A program made the translations under genes and the position numbers. This document shows positions 6,234 to 6,519 of a DNA stretch of 6,519 bases, one piece after another (positions within the stretch are counted from its first letter, which is position 1; the number at the start of each line of letters is the position of its first letter). The stretch is from Clostridia bacterium DTU080 (GTDB taxonomy: Bacteria; Bacillota; Limnochordia; DTU080). The notes beneath the pieces are model-generated. The model was given only the letters and a program-made list of their open reading frames with translations, did no database searches and had not been told where the DNA came from. The DNA lies in contig LFTP01000325.1 of assembly GCA_001513395.1 (NCBI GenBank), positions 1 to 6,519 of the forward strand, given 5' to 3'.

Positions 6234-6261
6234 CGTCAAGTCTTTATTCAAACACTTGACG
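6234..6261. repeat. Inverted repeat, candidate subterminal hairpin of the iscB element
   Basis: CGTCAAGT (6234-6241) and ACTTGACG (6254-6261) are perfect 8-bp arms around a 12-base loop, about 80 bases past the iscB-like stop codon. IS200/IS605 elements carry imperfect hairpins near their ends, so position and form fit, but there is no second end in the window to compare. Confidence 0.35.
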
Positions 6262-6319
6262 TTGTGCGGCGAAAGTCCTGAGCATGAGCGCCAAGACGTT
6301 GCGGCAGTCTAGGTCGTCT

Positions 6320-6333
6320 CCACGATATCGTGG
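6320..6333. repeat. Perfect 14-bp palindrome CCACGATATCGTGG
   Basis: The sequence equals its own reverse complement over 14 bases and can form a CCACG/CGTGG stem with an ATAT loop. On the minus strand it starts 7 bases after the iscB-like TGA. It may be part of a weak terminator or a protein-binding site, or simply coding sequence of the ancestral C-terminus. Confidence 0.4.
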
Positions 6334-6340
6334 TCTTCTT

Positions 6341-6519
6341 TCACGGGGCCACTGTTACATCGAAGCGTCCGCTCTCTCGAACCACCGCCAGGTTCACATG
6401 CTCGCCCCGGTATTTCCCCTTCTCGATCACCGCACGGACCATCTCTCCGGTTTGGAAAACGTTTACACGTTTTACCGCTTTCGGCTTACTGCGGGGAAAG
6501 CCGTGTCTGTCGTCGCGAC
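6341..6519 (-). CDS. iscB: IscB-type RNA-guided HNH endonuclease, C-terminal fragment (5' end beyond window)
   Basis: The frame is open from the window edge to TGA (6343-6341) and gives 58 residues. The features are those of the IscB C-terminus, the part that recognises the target-adjacent motif: DRHGFPRSK, then VFQTGEMVRAVIEKGKYRGEH, and AVVRESGRFDV. These match the family pattern of D-x-x-GFPR, GFQTGD-x-V-x-AVVPKGKYAG and V-R-ASGSF. IscB is the transposon-encoded relative and ancestor of Cas9; it cuts DNA guided by an omega-RNA and carries RuvC and HNH domains, which would lie beyond 6519 together with the omega-RNA locus upstream of the gene. Sequence beyond the TGA still looks like the family's end (ISWRRPRLPQR), so this copy may be prematurely stopped. 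Family call is made from memory of the consensus, not a search. Confidence 0.8.
   Translation of the reverse strand, partial: RDDRHGFPRSKPKAVKRVNVFQTGEMVRAVIEKGKYRGEHVNLAVVRESGRFDVTVAP

Larger units (their letters stand above)
6163..6340. other. Gene-free stretch between CofE-like terminator and iscB fragment
   Basis: I see no intact gene here. It holds the sequence downstream of the iscB-like stop, including a readthrough frame to 6248, a perfect palindrome at 6320-6333 and an 8-bp inverted repeat at 6234-6261. If the nuclease gene sits on an IS200/IS605-like element, the element's end probably falls in this stretch, but I cannot fix the boundary. Confidence 0.4.

Noticed and set aside
6320..6343. 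Selenocysteine recoding of the iscB TGA, suggested by a hairpin 7 bases after it
   Set aside because: The hairpin is a simple palindrome with an ATAT loop and lacks SECIS features; the codon position is not one where IscB proteins carry a catalytic Cys.
1..6519. CRISPR arrays, tRNA and rRNA genes
   Set aside because: No regularly spaced direct repeats, cloverleaf-like T-loop signatures or rRNA-like conserved stretches were seen on either strand.

Overview
The window is bacterial, densely coding, of moderate to fairly high GC, and uses the standard code. It mixes an ABC sugar-type binding protein with a signal peptide that lacks a lipobox, a feoA plus GTPase-only feoB pair, an archaeal-type Prx6 peroxiredoxin and a CofE-like ligase. 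This suits an anaerobic or microaerophilic, possibly thermophilic lineage such as a deep-branching Bacillota clade. That placement is inference: there is no rRNA or other marker gene here.

Layout from left to right. Two hairpins lie at 1-122; the second is a good terminator for the gene to its right, which reads leftward. At 123-1397 (-) is a secreted family 1 ABC solute-binding protein with no permease or ATPase genes beside it. Divergent from it is a GNAT acetyltransferase, best started at 1599 (+). Next is a 1-Cys/Prx6-type peroxiredoxin, 2290-2970 (+), with a strong ribosome binding site and a GTG start. A strong hairpin at 3000-3028 separates it from the convergent feoB-N gene (3096-3875, -) and feoA (3879-4124, -), which form a two-gene operon. 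The feoB product is the GTPase and helical domains only; the membrane permease part is absent.

The stretch 4125-4925 has no convincing intact gene. It holds the feo upstream region and what may be a decayed minus-strand gene. A promoter with a perfect TTGACA box precedes a 394-residue CofE-like (coenzyme F420-0:L-glutamate ligase family) protein at 4926-6110 (+), which ends in a clear intrinsic terminator at 6122-6162.

The right edge (6341-6519, -) carries the last 58 codons of an IscB-type RNA-guided HNH endonuclease. Recognisable family sequence seems to continue past an in-frame TGA, so this copy may be truncated or decaying. A subterminal hairpin downstream may mark the end of the IS200/IS605-like element that carried it. 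The N-terminus and the expected omega-RNA region lie beyond the window.

Functionally the central block joins ferrous-iron uptake (feoA/feoB-N) to peroxide removal (Prx6) across a shared terminator, a plausible iron/oxidative-stress neighbourhood. The other genes look independent of one another.
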